Notes: a model not told the origin generated them from the sequence alone. DNA of 64,000 nt from Dinghuibacter silviterrae (GCF_004366355.1 NZ_SODV01000002.1:536768-600767), one strand, 5' to 3'; numbered from the stretch's first letter, positions 42,507 through 50,737 are shown. Numbers and translations: made by a program.

Positions 42507-43760
42507 TTAGTTGCCTGAAGTAGTTTTATGATCGTATTCGGAAATGAGCATTTGTATCTGGTGGACGACCCGGTCCTGGCGGGCCTGCGCCTCCGCATTG
42601 ACGTCCAGCAGGTAGTCGTTGGCGCTCAGCACACCGTTCGCCAGTTGGGCCGCCGACGTCTTGGTCACCGACTGCCGGAGCCGGATGATCTCGTCGTCCG
42701 AGTTAACCAGGGCTTCGTAGCGGCGTACGTCGGCGTTTTGCTGATGCAGGGTCATCTGGGTATTGAAAAGAAAAGTATTTCGGTCCGCTTCCACCATCGC
42801 CTCGTTGTTGTGGCTCGTGAGGCGGTCTTTGCGGTAGGTGTACAACCCGCCGATGTTCCAGCTCAGCCTCAACCCCGTGATGTAATAAAGCGACCAGTTC
42901 GGCGCCAGGACATTGACCGGATTTGGCTTCCCGTATCCGCCCTGGAAAAAAGCGCTCAACGAGGGGAAGAGGTTCGCCCGGGTCAGCTGCAACTGGTCCT
43001 TATAGGATTGGATCTGCAAATCATACGACCTTACTTCCGGCCGGTTGATGGAGTCGTTCATGTCCGGCGTCCCGGGTTTCACCAGCTGAGCGCTGTCGTC
43101 CAGCGTCCGGTCCAGGAACAATCCAAGCATGTCCGTATAAGCCCGGCGTGACGCCCGTAGCTCGATGGCGTGCTGGTCCGTCGTCAGCAGCTCAGCCTGC
43201 AGCTTGGCAAGGCTGGAGTGAAAATCCGTCCCGTTGGCGATGGCCGCCTGCACCTTGTCGATCCCCGTCTGGATATTGGCCACCGAGAGGTCATTTTGCT
43301 CCAGTTGTCCGTCGATCAACAGGATTCCGAAAAACAGCTGGTTTACCCTGTCCTTCAGCGCGTACAATTGGGCGTTCAGGTTCTCTTCCTGGACGGCGGC
43401 GTCCGTACGGCTGATTTGCTTTTTGCGTTGCGTAATGCCAAAGTCCGTGAGGGTTTGCGACACCTCGCCGTGGACTTGATACTGATCCTTGGAGACCGTC
43501 GGGATGTTGTATCCCGGTATGGACACGCTCGTGACGTCCGATTGGTAGGTCGCCGATCCGCTCACCGCAAGCTGTGGATAGATGCCCTTCGACAGGTTGT
43601 CGATGGTGTAGCTTTCCGTTTTGGCGATCAGGCCGCGCTGGTGCGTGAGGGGGTAGTTGGCTTCGGCCAGGGTGTAGCATTCTTGCAGGGTCAGCGGCTG
43701 CGCGCTCGCTCCCGCACTGGCTGTCGCGATGAAGAGGAGGATAAAGATTTGTCGTAGCAT
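42507..43760 (-). CDS. TolC-family outer-membrane efflux protein (ABC-2 exporter)
   Basis: 417 residues. Signal peptide (IFILLFIATASAGASAQ), then LTLQECYTLAEANYPLTHQR, the usual first helix of the family, and duplicated coiled-coil segments. It is the first structural gene of the ABC efflux operon. A 16-bp palindrome identical in half-site to one upstream of the regulator gene lies 24 nt upstream of its start. Confidence 0.92.
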   Translation of the reverse strand: MLRQIFILLFIATASAGASAQPLTLQECYTLAEANYPLTHQRGLIAKTESYTIDNLSKGIYPQLAVSGSATYQSDVTSVSIPGYNIPTVSKDQYQVHGEVSQTLTDFGITQRKKQISRTDAAVQEENLNAQLYALKDRVNQLFFGILLIDGQLEQNDLSVANIQTGIDKVQAAIANGTDFHSSLAKLQAELLTTDQHAIELRASRRAYTDMLGLFLDRTLDDSAQLVKPGTPDMNDSINRPEVRSYDLQIQSYKDQLQLTRANLFPSLSAFFQGGYGKPNPVNVLAPNWSLYYITGLRLSWNIGGLYTYRKDRLTSHNNEAMVEADRNTFLFNTQMTLHQQNADVRRYEALVNSDDEIIRLRQSVTKTSAAQLANGVLSANDYLLDVNAEAQARQDRVVHQIQMLISEYDHKTTSGN

Positions 43761-43783
43761 ACGCGAGTTTTTAATATCTTGTT

Positions 43784-43799
43784 TTAATCATTTGATTAA
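43784..43799. promoter_or_regulatory. TetR operator at the efflux operon start
   Basis: TTAATCA-TT-TGATTAA, a perfect 16-bp inverted repeat between tetR and tolC. The same half-sites with a different 2-nt centre occur upstream of tetR at 44560-44577. The pairing of two identical sites around one TetR gene is strong evidence for its operator. Confidence 0.8.
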
Positions 43800-43836
43800 C
43801 AGAAGTTCCAAAAAAAGGCGGAAAAATCCGCCGCAT

Positions 43837-44505
43837 TCAGGCCGCCGACATCCGCATCATCCATCCCGGGATCATCTTCTTCCGCTCTTCCATGAGTTGC
43901 ACGAATTCCTCTTCTGAAAGACCGAAGCGGAAGGTCAGCAGCCGCTTCCCCAAAAAGGGGAAGATGATCATCCCCATCAGGTTGGCCATCAGGTGCAGCG
44001 GGTGGACGTCTTTGAATTCTCCTTTTTGCGCCGCTTCCCCAAACCGGGCAAAGAACGTGTTCCGCAGGCTGCTCAACCGGTCCATGAACCCCGAATTATT
44101 GATTTCCCCCGACGGGTCGTTGGCGATATTGCTCAGGACAAAAAACGGGAGGTCAGGATTTTTCAGGAGCATATTAATATAGGCGTCCGCCACAAAGGAG
44201 AGCATTTCTTCCATAGTCATGTTCTTGTTCTCCATATTCTGTAGGATCACCCCCAAAAAGAGCTGCATATTTTCCCACATGATGATGTTAAAGAGCTTCT
44301 CTTTATTCCGGAAGTAGTAGTTCAGCAACGCCAGGTTGATCCCCGCCTCTTCCGCGATGTCCCGGGTCCGGGTGGCCGCAAAACCTTTTTGCGTAAAAAG
44401 TTTCCGTGCCGCCTCCTTAATCCTTTCTTCGGTGGATTGGTCCTTGTCCTTTGGAGCCCTGGGTTTTTTCGCCGGCGCCTTTTTCGGCTTTCCTTCTGTC
44501 GCCAC
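43837..44505 (-). CDS. TetR-family regulator of the ABC-2 efflux operon
   Basis: 222 residues from a GTG start at 44505; an ATG at 44512 is out of frame. A basic Lys/Pro/Ala-rich tail (KPKKAPAKKPRAPKDKDQ) precedes the HTH: AARKLFTQKGFAATRTRDIA, EEAGINLALLNYYFRNKEKL. The C-terminal ligand domain is typical of TetR. First gene of the operon tetR-tolC-hlyD-ATPase-ATPase-permease-permease, with operators before itself and before tolC. Confidence 0.9.
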   Translation of the reverse strand: MATEGKPKKAPAKKPRAPKDKDQSTEERIKEAARKLFTQKGFAATRTRDIAEEAGINLALLNYYFRNKEKLFNIIMWENMQLFLGVILQNMENKNMTMEEMLSFVADAYINMLLKNPDLPFFVLSNIANDPSGEINNSGFMDRLSSLRNTFFARFGEAAQKGEFKDVHPLHLMANLMGMIIFPFLGKRLLTFRFGLSEEEFVQLMEERKKMIPGWMMRMSAA

Positions 44506-44525
44506 GTCGCATTGATTTGTTAGGA

Positions 44526-44556
44526 CAAAGATAGTTTGGGTTTTGATTTAAACAAA
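44526..44556 (-). promoter_or_regulatory. Full Bacteroidota promoter of the tetR gene
   Basis: On the minus strand a -33 TTTG (44556-44553), exactly 19 nt of spacer, then the -7 box TATCTTTG (44533-44526). Both elements and their spacing match the Bacteroidota consensus. The operator palindrome lies 3 nt upstream of the -33 element. Confidence 0.8.
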
Positions 44557-44559
44557 TTA

Positions 44560-44577
44560 TTTAATCAAATGATTAAA
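44560..44577. promoter_or_regulatory. TetR operator upstream of its own gene
   Basis: TTTAATCA-AA-TGATTAAA, an 18-bp perfect inverted repeat next to the tetR -33 element, sharing half-sites with 43784-43799. Confidence 0.8.
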
Positions 44578-44680
44578 ATTATTTTCGGCGCCATTGACAG
44601 ACCTACACCAAACGCGCACCGACCGGCGCCCTCCCCGGGCGACGGGCTGCCCGCCAGGGCCAGAGGCACCCCGCCAGGGG

Positions 44681-44917
44681 TTACTTCCCCCTCGGCCGGA
44701 CCATGGCCCAGACGGCCAGCCCCACCCAAATGACGTTGACCACCGCCGATGGAATGGCATGATGATAATAAGTATTGACGATCAGGCACGCACTCCCGCT
44801 GATATTCAGCAGGTAATAGGGTAGGCTTTCCGCCTTCATCCGCCCGAACATATTCATGGCGTAGGCAAACACGACCAGGGCGGACCCCAGCCAGCCGATG
44901 ATATCTATAATGGGCAT
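44681..44917 (-). CDS. Small membrane protein, CBU_0592-like family
   Basis: 78 residues, three hydrophobic segments: IIGWLGSALVVFAYAMNMFG, YLLNISGSACLIVNTYYH and VVNVIWVGLAVWAMVRP. The pattern of GWxGSALVVxAYAMN followed by NxxGSxxLxxNTYYHxAxPSAxVNxxW fits the CBU_0592 family of three-helix proteins. Function unknown. It follows the glyoxalase-like gene by 2 nt on the same strand. Confidence 0.7.
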   Translation of the reverse strand: MPIIDIIGWLGSALVVFAYAMNMFGRMKAESLPYYLLNISGSACLIVNTYYHHAIPSAVVNVIWVGLAVWAMVRPRGK

Positions 44918-44919
44918 GG

Positions 44920-45357
44920 TTAGAAACGGTCGTTATTGACTTCGATCCAGTAGCCGTCGGGGTCCTGGAAATAGATCTGGAGCACGCCGTCGGGCCGGCG
45001 GGTGGGTTTTTTATCGGTGGCGTTCCAACCACCGTAAGGGACACCGGCCTTGTCGAGGCGTTTGGCAAAATCCGCGATGTCGGATACGCTAAAGGCCATG
45101 TGGACGTCTACGTGGTGGGGCTCGTCGGCTTTGGCACCGGAGACGACGTGGAGCTCCTGGTGGGGGCCGATGCGGAACCAGGTGTGGCGGCCGTCGTGAA
45201 AGGGCTCGGGGATGGTGTCAAACCCCATCACGTCGTGGTAGAAGTCCGAGGCTCGTTTGAGGTCTGTGCCATAGACGGTGATGTGGTTGATATGGGCAAC
45301 CTGGGCGTGGAGGCCGGAGCCAAGGAAAAGAAAAGCAATCGCAACGGGGAAGCGCAT
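44920..45357 (-). CDS. Exported VOC (glyoxalase/bleomycin-resistance fold) protein
   Basis: 145 residues. Signal peptide MRFPVAIAFLFLGSGLHAQ followed by one VOC domain: HINHITVYGTDLKRASDFYH (first metal His), HVDVHMAFSVSDIADF, and LQIYFQDPDGYWIEVNN (Glu ligand). VOC proteins are usually cytoplasmic; an exported version suggests periplasmic metal-dependent isomerase, dioxygenase or binding function. Substrate unknown. Divergent from the AraC regulator. Confidence 0.82.
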   Translation of the reverse strand: MRFPVAIAFLFLGSGLHAQVAHINHITVYGTDLKRASDFYHDVMGFDTIPEPFHDGRHTWFRIGPHQELHVVSGAKADEPHHVDVHMAFSVSDIADFAKRLDKAGVPYGGWNATDKKPTRRPDGVLQIYFQDPDGYWIEVNNDRF

Positions 45358-45418
45358 GGATGTGGGTTTATGGATAAAAGTACGGATTTAATTTATTTGA
45401 TTTTCGTAATTTCGGGTT

Positions 45419-46321
45419 ATGCCCACCATCGAAACGCTGGAAGACTTCTATAAGAACAAATTGTCCTGGGTGCCCACCAACCTCCAAAACGAGATCGGGC
45501 ACTTCAACGTGTTCAAACGGGACGAATTTTGCGGCCCCCGTGCCAAACCGGCGCCCTACAGCCGCCGGGAGTATTATAAGATCAGCCTGATGATCGGCAA
45601 CAACCGTTTTCACTATGCGGACAAGAGCCTGGAGATCCGGGGAAAGGCGCTTTTGTTTGCCAATCCGCAGGTGCCCTACCAGGTAGAGGCCCTGGAGGAG
45701 GGGGACCAAAGCGGGTACTTTTGCATCTTTACCGAATCCTTTATGAGCCGTTCCTGGGGCGCGCGTCTCCAGGACCTCCCTGTGTTCCGCCCGGGCGGAC
45801 ATCCCATTTTTATTTTGGATGAAGACCATACCCAGGTCGTTACGGACATCTTTCTCCGGATGATGACGGAGATTGCTTCCGAGTATGTATACAAATACGA
45901 CGCCTTGCGCAATTACGTGTTCGAGCTGATTCACCATGCCCAAAAGATGGAGCCGGTGACCACCCATTACCAGCATGCCAACGCGTCGATGCGGATCTCC
46001 ACGCTTTTTGTCGAGCTCCTGGAGCGCCAGTTCCCGATAGAGACGCCCCAGCAACAGGTACGCCTGCGCACCGCCTCTGATTTTGCGGGCCAGCTCGCGG
46101 TCCATGTCAACCACCTCAACCGGGCCCTGAAGGAAGTCACCGGGAAGACGACAACCGTGCTCATTGCCGAACGGTTGGTGCAGGAAGCAAAAGCGCTCCT
46201 GAGGCACACGGACTGGAACGTGTCCGAGGTGGCGTACGGGCTCGGGTTTGAAGAGCCGGCGCATTTCAATAACTTCTTCCGCAAGCACACGAATATGCGG
46301 CCCACTGAGTTCCGGGCCTGA
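45419..46321 (+). CDS. AraC-family transcriptional regulator
   Basis: 300 residues. The N-terminal half is cupin-like (FCGPRAKPAPYSRREYYKIS). The C-terminal double HTH has AVHVNHLNRALKEVTGKTTT and WNVSEVAYGLGFEEPAHFNN followed by FFRKHTNMRPTEFR. The neighbour SDR gene 90 nt downstream on the same strand is a likely target. A TAATTTCG box lies 4 nt before the ATG, so the mRNA may have almost no leader. Confidence 0.9.
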   Translation: MPTIETLEDFYKNKLSWVPTNLQNEIGHFNVFKRDEFCGPRAKPAPYSRREYYKISLMIGNNRFHYADKSLEIRGKALLFANPQVPYQVEALEEGDQSGYFCIFTESFMSRSWGARLQDLPVFRPGGHPIFILDEDHTQVVTDIFLRMMTEIASEYVYKYDALRNYVFELIHHAQKMEPVTTHYQHANASMRISTLFVELLERQFPIETPQQQVRLRTASDFAGQLAVHVNHLNRALKEVTGKTTTVLIAERLVQEAKALLRHTDWNVSEVAYGLGFEEPAHFNNFFRKHTNMRPTEFRA

Positions 46322-46385
46322 GAGGGTGTTTGAATTTCGCAATGGTTTGTTTGCTTTGGGCTACCCGCTCCCGCGGGGTGCGCCT

Positions 46386-46393
46386 TATTTTTG
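46386..46393 (+). promoter_or_regulatory. -7 box before the SDR gene
   Basis: TATTTTTG matches TAnnTTTG, 18 nt upstream of the ATG at 46412; no clear -33 element at the expected spacing, consistent with activator (AraC) dependence. Confidence 0.45.
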
Positions 46394-46411
46394 CTCAAAA
46401 AATATACAACT

Positions 46412-47290
46412 ATGAATGAGTCACCTGTCTGGTTTATCACGGGCTGCTCCACGGGCTTTGGCCGGGAGCTGGCCAAATTGATCCTGTCCAGGGGCTGGAG
46501 GGCCGTCGTCACCGCTCGTCGCCCGGAAACGATCCAGGACCTGGTCCACGGAAACGAAGGAAGGGCGCTCGCCCTGGCGCTGGACGTCACCGACAAGGCC
46601 GGGGTAAAGACGGCGGTCGCAGCAGCCGAGGCGGCCTTCGGACACATCGACGTCTTGGTTAACAACGCGGGATATGGATACCTTTCGAGCATTGAAGAGG
46701 GGGAGGAAGAAAAGATCCGGGAACAGATGGACACCAACTTTTACGGGACGCTGTACACCATCCAGGCCGCCTTACCCGGCATGCGTGCCCGCCGCAAAGG
46801 ACATATCGTTAACTATTCTTCGATTGGCGGCCTGGTGAGCTTTGCCGCCTCCGGGTTTTACCATGCGAGCAAGTTTGCCGTGGAGGGCTTGTCCGAATCG
46901 CTGTCCATAGAGCTGGCGCCCATCGGGATCAAGGTCCTGATCGTCGAGCCCGGACCCTTCCGCACCGACTGGGCGGGTCGTTCCATCATCGCTACGTCGC
47001 CCGTCATAGAAGACTATATACCCGTCGTGGGTGCACGCATCGAGGGGACCGCGGCCCGGAGCGGGAACCAACAGGGTGATCCTGTGCGGGCAGGCGAGGC
47101 CGTTATCCAGGCGGTCAGCGAGAACCTGCCCTACCTGCGGTTGCCGCTGGGGAGGCTCGCGTATGACATGATCAACAAAAAGCTGGATATGCTTCGGGAG
47201 AATGTAGAAGCTGTAAAGGAACTGACGCTCGGCGCGGATTATCCCGACGTGGCGCCTGCTGTGATACCGGACGCGCAGATGGCGCGCTAG
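46412..47290 (+). CDS. Short-chain dehydrogenase/reductase
   Basis: 292 residues from ATG 46412. Cofactor motif FITGCSTGFGRELA (TGxxxGxG), NNAGYG (about residue 87), and active-site YSSIGG with YHASK (Tyr/Lys). Longer than classical SDRs by a C-terminal extension, as in the YueD/retinol-dehydrogenase-like group. Probably controlled by the AraC regulator immediately upstream. Substrate unknown. Confidence 0.9.
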   Translation: MNESPVWFITGCSTGFGRELAKLILSRGWRAVVTARRPETIQDLVHGNEGRALALALDVTDKAGVKTAVAAAEAAFGHIDVLVNNAGYGYLSSIEEGEEEKIREQMDTNFYGTLYTIQAALPGMRARRKGHIVNYSSIGGLVSFAASGFYHASKFAVEGLSESLSIELAPIGIKVLIVEPGPFRTDWAGRSIIATSPVIEDYIPVVGARIEGTAARSGNQQGDPVRAGEAVIQAVSENLPYLRLPLGRLAYDMINKKLDMLRENVEAVKELTLGADYPDVAPAVIPDAQMAR

Positions 47291-47381
47291 GCCCCGCACT
47301 CGCACCGGCGGCGGCCCCGTCCCGCGGGGGATGTGTCGGCGAGCACGGTCCGCGGCCCGCGGGTCGTGGCCGCGCGCTGCA
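47291..47381. other. 91-bp extremely GC-rich convergent intergenic region
   Basis: Between the SDR and MFS stop codons. It is nearly all G and C with nested palindromes such as CCCGCGGG and CCGCGGCCCGCGG. No U-run on either strand. It may act as a structured bidirectional transcription barrier. Confidence 0.4.
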
Positions 47382-48584
47382 TTATGCCCCCGGCACCACC
47401 TGTATCGGCGTCGCCGCCACCGGTGGCTCGCCCGGTTGCTCCCGCCCGATCCTGGAGACCAGGTAGACGATGAGCGCACCCAGCAACCCGATGATCCCAA
47501 AGGACCAGCGGAGCGACAATACCTGCGCGACAAAGCCCACCAGGGGCGGGACGATGAGAAAGCCCAGGTAGCCCACGGTGGAGATGGCGGCCAGGGCGGG
47601 GCCGCTGCTCATGGTCGTGGATTTGCCCGCCATGCTAAAGACCAGGGGGACGATACACGAAACACCAAGGCCCACGGCGATAAAACCTGCGCCCGCCACC
47701 AGCGGGTAGGGGACGATGGCCGCCAGGAGAAGACCGGAGCAGATCAGGACGCCGCTGATCCTTAGAAGGGATTTGATGCCGAAACGGCCGACGATCCGGT
47801 CGCCCGCAAACCGTCCGGTGGTCATGGCGATCATGTATACGGCAAAGGCCGCGGTGGCTTCCGCCTTGGACGTGCCAACGGCTTTGCGAAAATAGATGCC
47901 GCTCCAGTCATACATGGTGTTTTCGCAGGCCATCGAGGCAAAACAGATAAAACTAAAATTCAGGAGGTGTTTGTCCGGGAGCGAAAACAATGGTTTTTTC
48001 TCGTTGGATGGGGTGGGCTTGTCGTGCAACAGGTAGGGGTAGGCGAGAAAGGTCGTTATGGTCATGGCGATGCTCACCGCCAGGAGGTGCCAGGACGTGT
48101 ACACGTTGTAGTTGACCATGAGGTACCCCAGACCCGCCCCGGCAAAACCCGCGAGGCTCCAGATCCCGTGGAAAGTCGTCATGATGGACCGTTGGAAAAG
48201 CCCCTGTACGCCCACGGCCTGGGCATTGAGGGAAATATTGAACAGGTTCCGCGCCGATCCGAAACAAAACAGGATGGCCACCAATTGCCAGGTCTGGCTG
48301 GAAAATCCCGCGAAACCCAGCATCACGTTAAAGATGAGTACGCCGATCAGGAGGATGCTTCGGCTGTTGAAACGGCCCAGCAGACGACCGGTCAGGGGCA
48401 TCGTCATCATCAGGCCGATGGGAAGGGCGAACAAAACGGCGCCCAGCTGCGCCTCGTTAAGGTGGAGCTTGTACTGCATCGAGGGGATGCGGGACGCCCA
48501 GGAGGAGTATCCAAACCCGGACAGGAAAAAGAACACGGCGTTGGCGATTCTTAGGCGGCGGAGGGAGGGGGTAGGCTGGTCCAT
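47382..48584 (-). CDS. MFS transporter
   Basis: 400 residues from ATG 48584, twelve membrane segments. LRIANAVFFFLSGFGYSSWA opens the protein, and PIGLMMTMPLTGRLLGRF is the loop 2-3 signature region. It resembles the YbjJ-like group of MFS proteins. It is divergent from the TMEM175-like gene with only 33 nt between start codons. Confidence 0.87.
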   Translation of the reverse strand: MDQPTPSLRRLRIANAVFFFLSGFGYSSWASRIPSMQYKLHLNEAQLGAVLFALPIGLMMTMPLTGRLLGRFNSRSILLIGVLIFNVMLGFAGFSSQTWQLVAILFCFGSARNLFNISLNAQAVGVQGLFQRSIMTTFHGIWSLAGFAGAGLGYLMVNYNVYTSWHLLAVSIAMTITTFLAYPYLLHDKPTPSNEKKPLFSLPDKHLLNFSFICFASMACENTMYDWSGIYFRKAVGTSKAEATAAFAVYMIAMTTGRFAGDRIVGRFGIKSLLRISGVLICSGLLLAAIVPYPLVAGAGFIAVGLGVSCIVPLVFSMAGKSTTMSSGPALAAISTVGYLGFLIVPPLVGFVAQVLSLRWSFGIIGLLGALIVYLVSRIGREQPGEPPVAATPIQVVPGA

Positions 48585-48593
48585 CTGAGGAAG

Positions 48594-48612
48594 CAAAGAT
48601 ACAGTATCTTCG
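48594..48612. promoter_or_regulatory. Overlapping divergent promoter with palindrome
   Basis: Minus strand TATCTTTG (48601-48594) is an exact -7 box for the MFS gene starting at 48584. Plus strand TATCTTCG (48605-48612) is a 7/8 match for the TMEM175 gene starting at 48618. Both overlap the palindrome AGATAC-A-GTATCT (48597-48609). Predicted leaders are only a few nt. Confidence 0.6.
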
Positions 48613-48617
48613 GTCCT

Positions 48618-49205
48618 ATGAAAAAAGGTCGCCTGGAAGCCTTTAGCGATGGCGTGTTCGCCATCATCATCACGATCATGGTTCTGGAACTACACGTCCC
48701 GCACGGGGACCAGTTAAAAGACCTGATGGGGGCCGCTCCACTTTTTATTGGCTATGTGCTCAGCTTCGTATATGTGGGGATCTATTGGAACAACCACCAC
48801 CACATGTTCTACGTGGTGGACAAGATCGACGGTGGCGTCCTTTGGGCGAACCTGAACCTGTTGTTCTGGCTGTCCCTGGTCCCCTTTGTGACCGAATGGA
48901 TGGGGGGAAGTCATTTTAGCCGCGGTCCCGTTGCCCTTTATGGTTTTATCCTCATTATGGCAGGCCTTGCCTACAACATCCTCTCGCGGATGCTGATCCG
49001 TTGTGCGGGTCACAATACCACCCTGGCCGAGGCTATAGGAAACGACCGTAAGGGAACTTTGTCCGTCGTCGTCTATGCCTGCGCGATCGGTATATCTTTT
49101 GTCAGCCCCATTGCCGCCTTGTGTTTGTATTGGGTCGTGGCGGTCGTTTGGTTTATACCCGATCCCCGTATCGAAAAAAGGGTTGGGAGGGCAAAGAACG
49201 ATTAG
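48618..49205 (+). CDS. TMEM175-family (DUF1211) cation channel-like membrane protein
   Basis: 195 residues. LEAFSDGVFAIIITIMVLEL is the TM1 signature (FSDGVFAI) of the TMEM175 family, followed by further helices and an HHHMFYVVDKI loop. Bacterial members have one six-helix repeat and conduct potassium as tetramers. It ends 4 nt before the phosphoesterase gene, so the two are likely co-transcribed. Confidence 0.9.
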   Translation: MKKGRLEAFSDGVFAIIITIMVLELHVPHGDQLKDLMGAAPLFIGYVLSFVYVGIYWNNHHHMFYVVDKIDGGVLWANLNLLFWLSLVPFVTEWMGGSHFSRGPVALYGFILIMAGLAYNILSRMLIRCAGHNTTLAEAIGNDRKGTLSVVVYACAIGISFVSPIAALCLYWVVAVVWFIPDPRIEKRVGRAKND

Positions 49206-49209
49206 TTGT

Positions 49210-49941
49210 ATGGCGCGCACTTTTGTCATCGGTGATATCCACGGCGCCTTTAGGGCACTTACTCCTTTGATCGGGCGGCTGGAGCTGCGCAAGGACGATA
49301 CCCTCGTCTTTTTGGGGGACTACGTGGACGGCTGGTCGGAGTCGGCGGAGGTGATCGAATACCTGATGGAGCTGGCGAAGCGTTATTCCTGTATTTTCCT
49401 GAAAGGAAATCACGACGTATGGTGCGAGGAATGGCTGGACGGGCTGCTCCCCGACGTCAACTGGCTGATGCACGGCGGGTTGGCCACGGTCGAAAGCTAT
49501 GCGCAGCTGACAAAGACCCGGCGGAAACAACATCTTTCTTTTTTCCGGCGGATGAGCCTCTATCATGTCGATGAAAACAACCGGCTTTTTGTACATGCCG
49601 GGTTTACCTCACAGCAAGGGCCGGAAGGAGAGCACTTCCTGGCCACCCTTACCTGGGACCGGACCCTTTGGGAGCTGGCCCTGGCGACCGATCCGGCGTT
49701 GACGGCCGATTCCAACCGGTACCCGAAAAGGCTGACCCGTTTCTCCGAAGTCTTTATCGGGCATACGCCCACGACCAATTTTGACCAGACCTTGCCCATG
49801 CACGCCTGTAATGTGTGGAACCTGGACACGGGCGCGGCGTTTACCGGCCGGTTGACCGCCATGAACGTGGATACCTATCAATTTTGGCAAAGCGAGGTGG
49901 TGCAAGGGTTGTACCCGGAGGAGAAGGGGCGGAATCCGTAA
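49210..49941 (+). CDS. Calcineurin-like metallophosphoesterase (PPP-type Ser/Thr phosphatase family)
   Basis: 243 residues from ATG 49210. Motifs GDIHG (residues 8-12), FLGDYVDGWSE (GDxVDG) and LKGNHDVW (GNHD) are complete, and GHTPT and VWNLDTGAAF complete the metal site near the C-terminus. Family members dephosphorylate proteins or dinucleoside polyphosphates (ApaH-like). An upstream extension to 49075 runs inside the TMEM175 gene and was excluded. Confidence 0.9.
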   Translation: MARTFVIGDIHGAFRALTPLIGRLELRKDDTLVFLGDYVDGWSESAEVIEYLMELAKRYSCIFLKGNHDVWCEEWLDGLLPDVNWLMHGGLATVESYAQLTKTRRKQHLSFFRRMSLYHVDENNRLFVHAGFTSQQGPEGEHFLATLTWDRTLWELALATDPALTADSNRYPKRLTRFSEVFIGHTPTTNFDQTLPMHACNVWNLDTGAAFTGRLTAMNVDTYQFWQSEVVQGLYPEEKGRNP

Positions 49942-50018
49942 AGGGGCGTCGCCCCGTCCCCGTCACCCCGTCACCGCCGCGATGAAAATTTTCTTTGCGG
50001 GTAACGTAAAATGTTTTA

Positions 50019-50041
50019 GTTTGCGTCAAAATAACGCAAAC
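50019..50041 (+). promoter_or_regulatory. Candidate NrtR operator
   Basis: GTTTGCGT-caaaata-ACGCAAAC, a perfect 8+8 inverted repeat. It overlaps a promoter-like TTAGTTTG and lies 3 nt upstream of the GTG chosen as start of the Nudix regulator. Position and symmetry suggest autoregulation of the NAD salvage operon. Confidence 0.7.
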
Positions 50042-50044
50042 AAA

Positions 50045-50737
50045 GTGCCTTCTTTTTCCTCCTACAAGAACCCTTCCTTAGCCGTGGACGTCGTGGTATT
50101 CGGTTATAACGACCGGACCTTGTCGGTGCTCTTGTTAAAAAGGAACGAAGAACCCTTCAAAGGAAAGTGGACGCTGCCCGGTGTGTTTCTGGGTATGGAA
50201 GAACGCTTCGGGGACGCCTGTTCCAGGGTCCTGAGGACAAAGCTCGGGATGGACGACCTCTATACGGAGCAACTCTATACATTTGACGAACCCTCCCGGG
50301 ACCCAAGGGGGCGCGCGATTTCGGTGGCGTATTACGCTTTGGTCAATCCGCAACGGTTCACTACCGGGCACAAGTCGGGTGATGCGGAGTGGTTTCCTGT
50401 GCACAAAAGACCCTTTTTGGGCTTCGACCACGATGAGATCTTCACGACCGCCCTGCAAAGGCTAAAAGCCAAGATCCTTTACCATCCGGCCGGGTTCGAG
50501 CTGCTGGACGAACTCTTTACCATGACTGAGCTCCACGAGCTGTTCGAGTGCATCCTGGACACGACGATCGACCGGAGAAACTTCCGCAGAAAGATCCTGG
50601 ATTCCGAATATGTGCTCCCCACCGGTTTGAAGCGGGAGGGGTTGCAGAACCGCCATCCGGAGCTTTACAAATTCAACAGAAGATTAAAACTCAAGGGCGC
50701 CGGAGGCGCCCTGCCCGAAGGGCCAATAATTAACTGA
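50045..50737 (+). CDS. nrtR: NrtR-type Nudix transcriptional regulator of NAD metabolism
   Basis: 230 residues from GTG 50045; an in-frame ATG at 49982 would put the operator inside the gene, so the downstream start is preferred. N-terminal Nudix fold (LAVDVVVFGYNDRTLSVLLL). The Nudix box region GVFLGMEERFGDACSRVLRT lacks the catalytic RE and EE glutamates, as expected for a ligand sensor. The C-terminal winged helix (FTMTELHELFECILDTTIDR) binds DNA, NrtR-like. Precedes nadV. The last codons lie in the dispersed repeat element, adding the tail KGAGGALPEGPIIN. Confidence 0.82.
   Translation: MPSFSSYKNPSLAVDVVVFGYNDRTLSVLLLKRNEEPFKGKWTLPGVFLGMEERFGDACSRVLRTKLGMDDLYTEQLYTFDEPSRDPRGRAISVAYYALVNPQRFTTGHKSGDAEWFPVHKRPFLGFDHDEIFTTALQRLKAKILYHPAGFELLDELFTMTELHELFECILDTTIDRRNFRRKILDSEYVLPTGLKREGLQNRHPELYKFNRRLKLKGAGGALPEGPIIN

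Noticed and set aside
40686-42518. 610-codon plus-strand frame
   Set aside because: Antisense shadow of the ATPase and HlyD-like genes in GC-rich DNA; no recognisable domain or signal.
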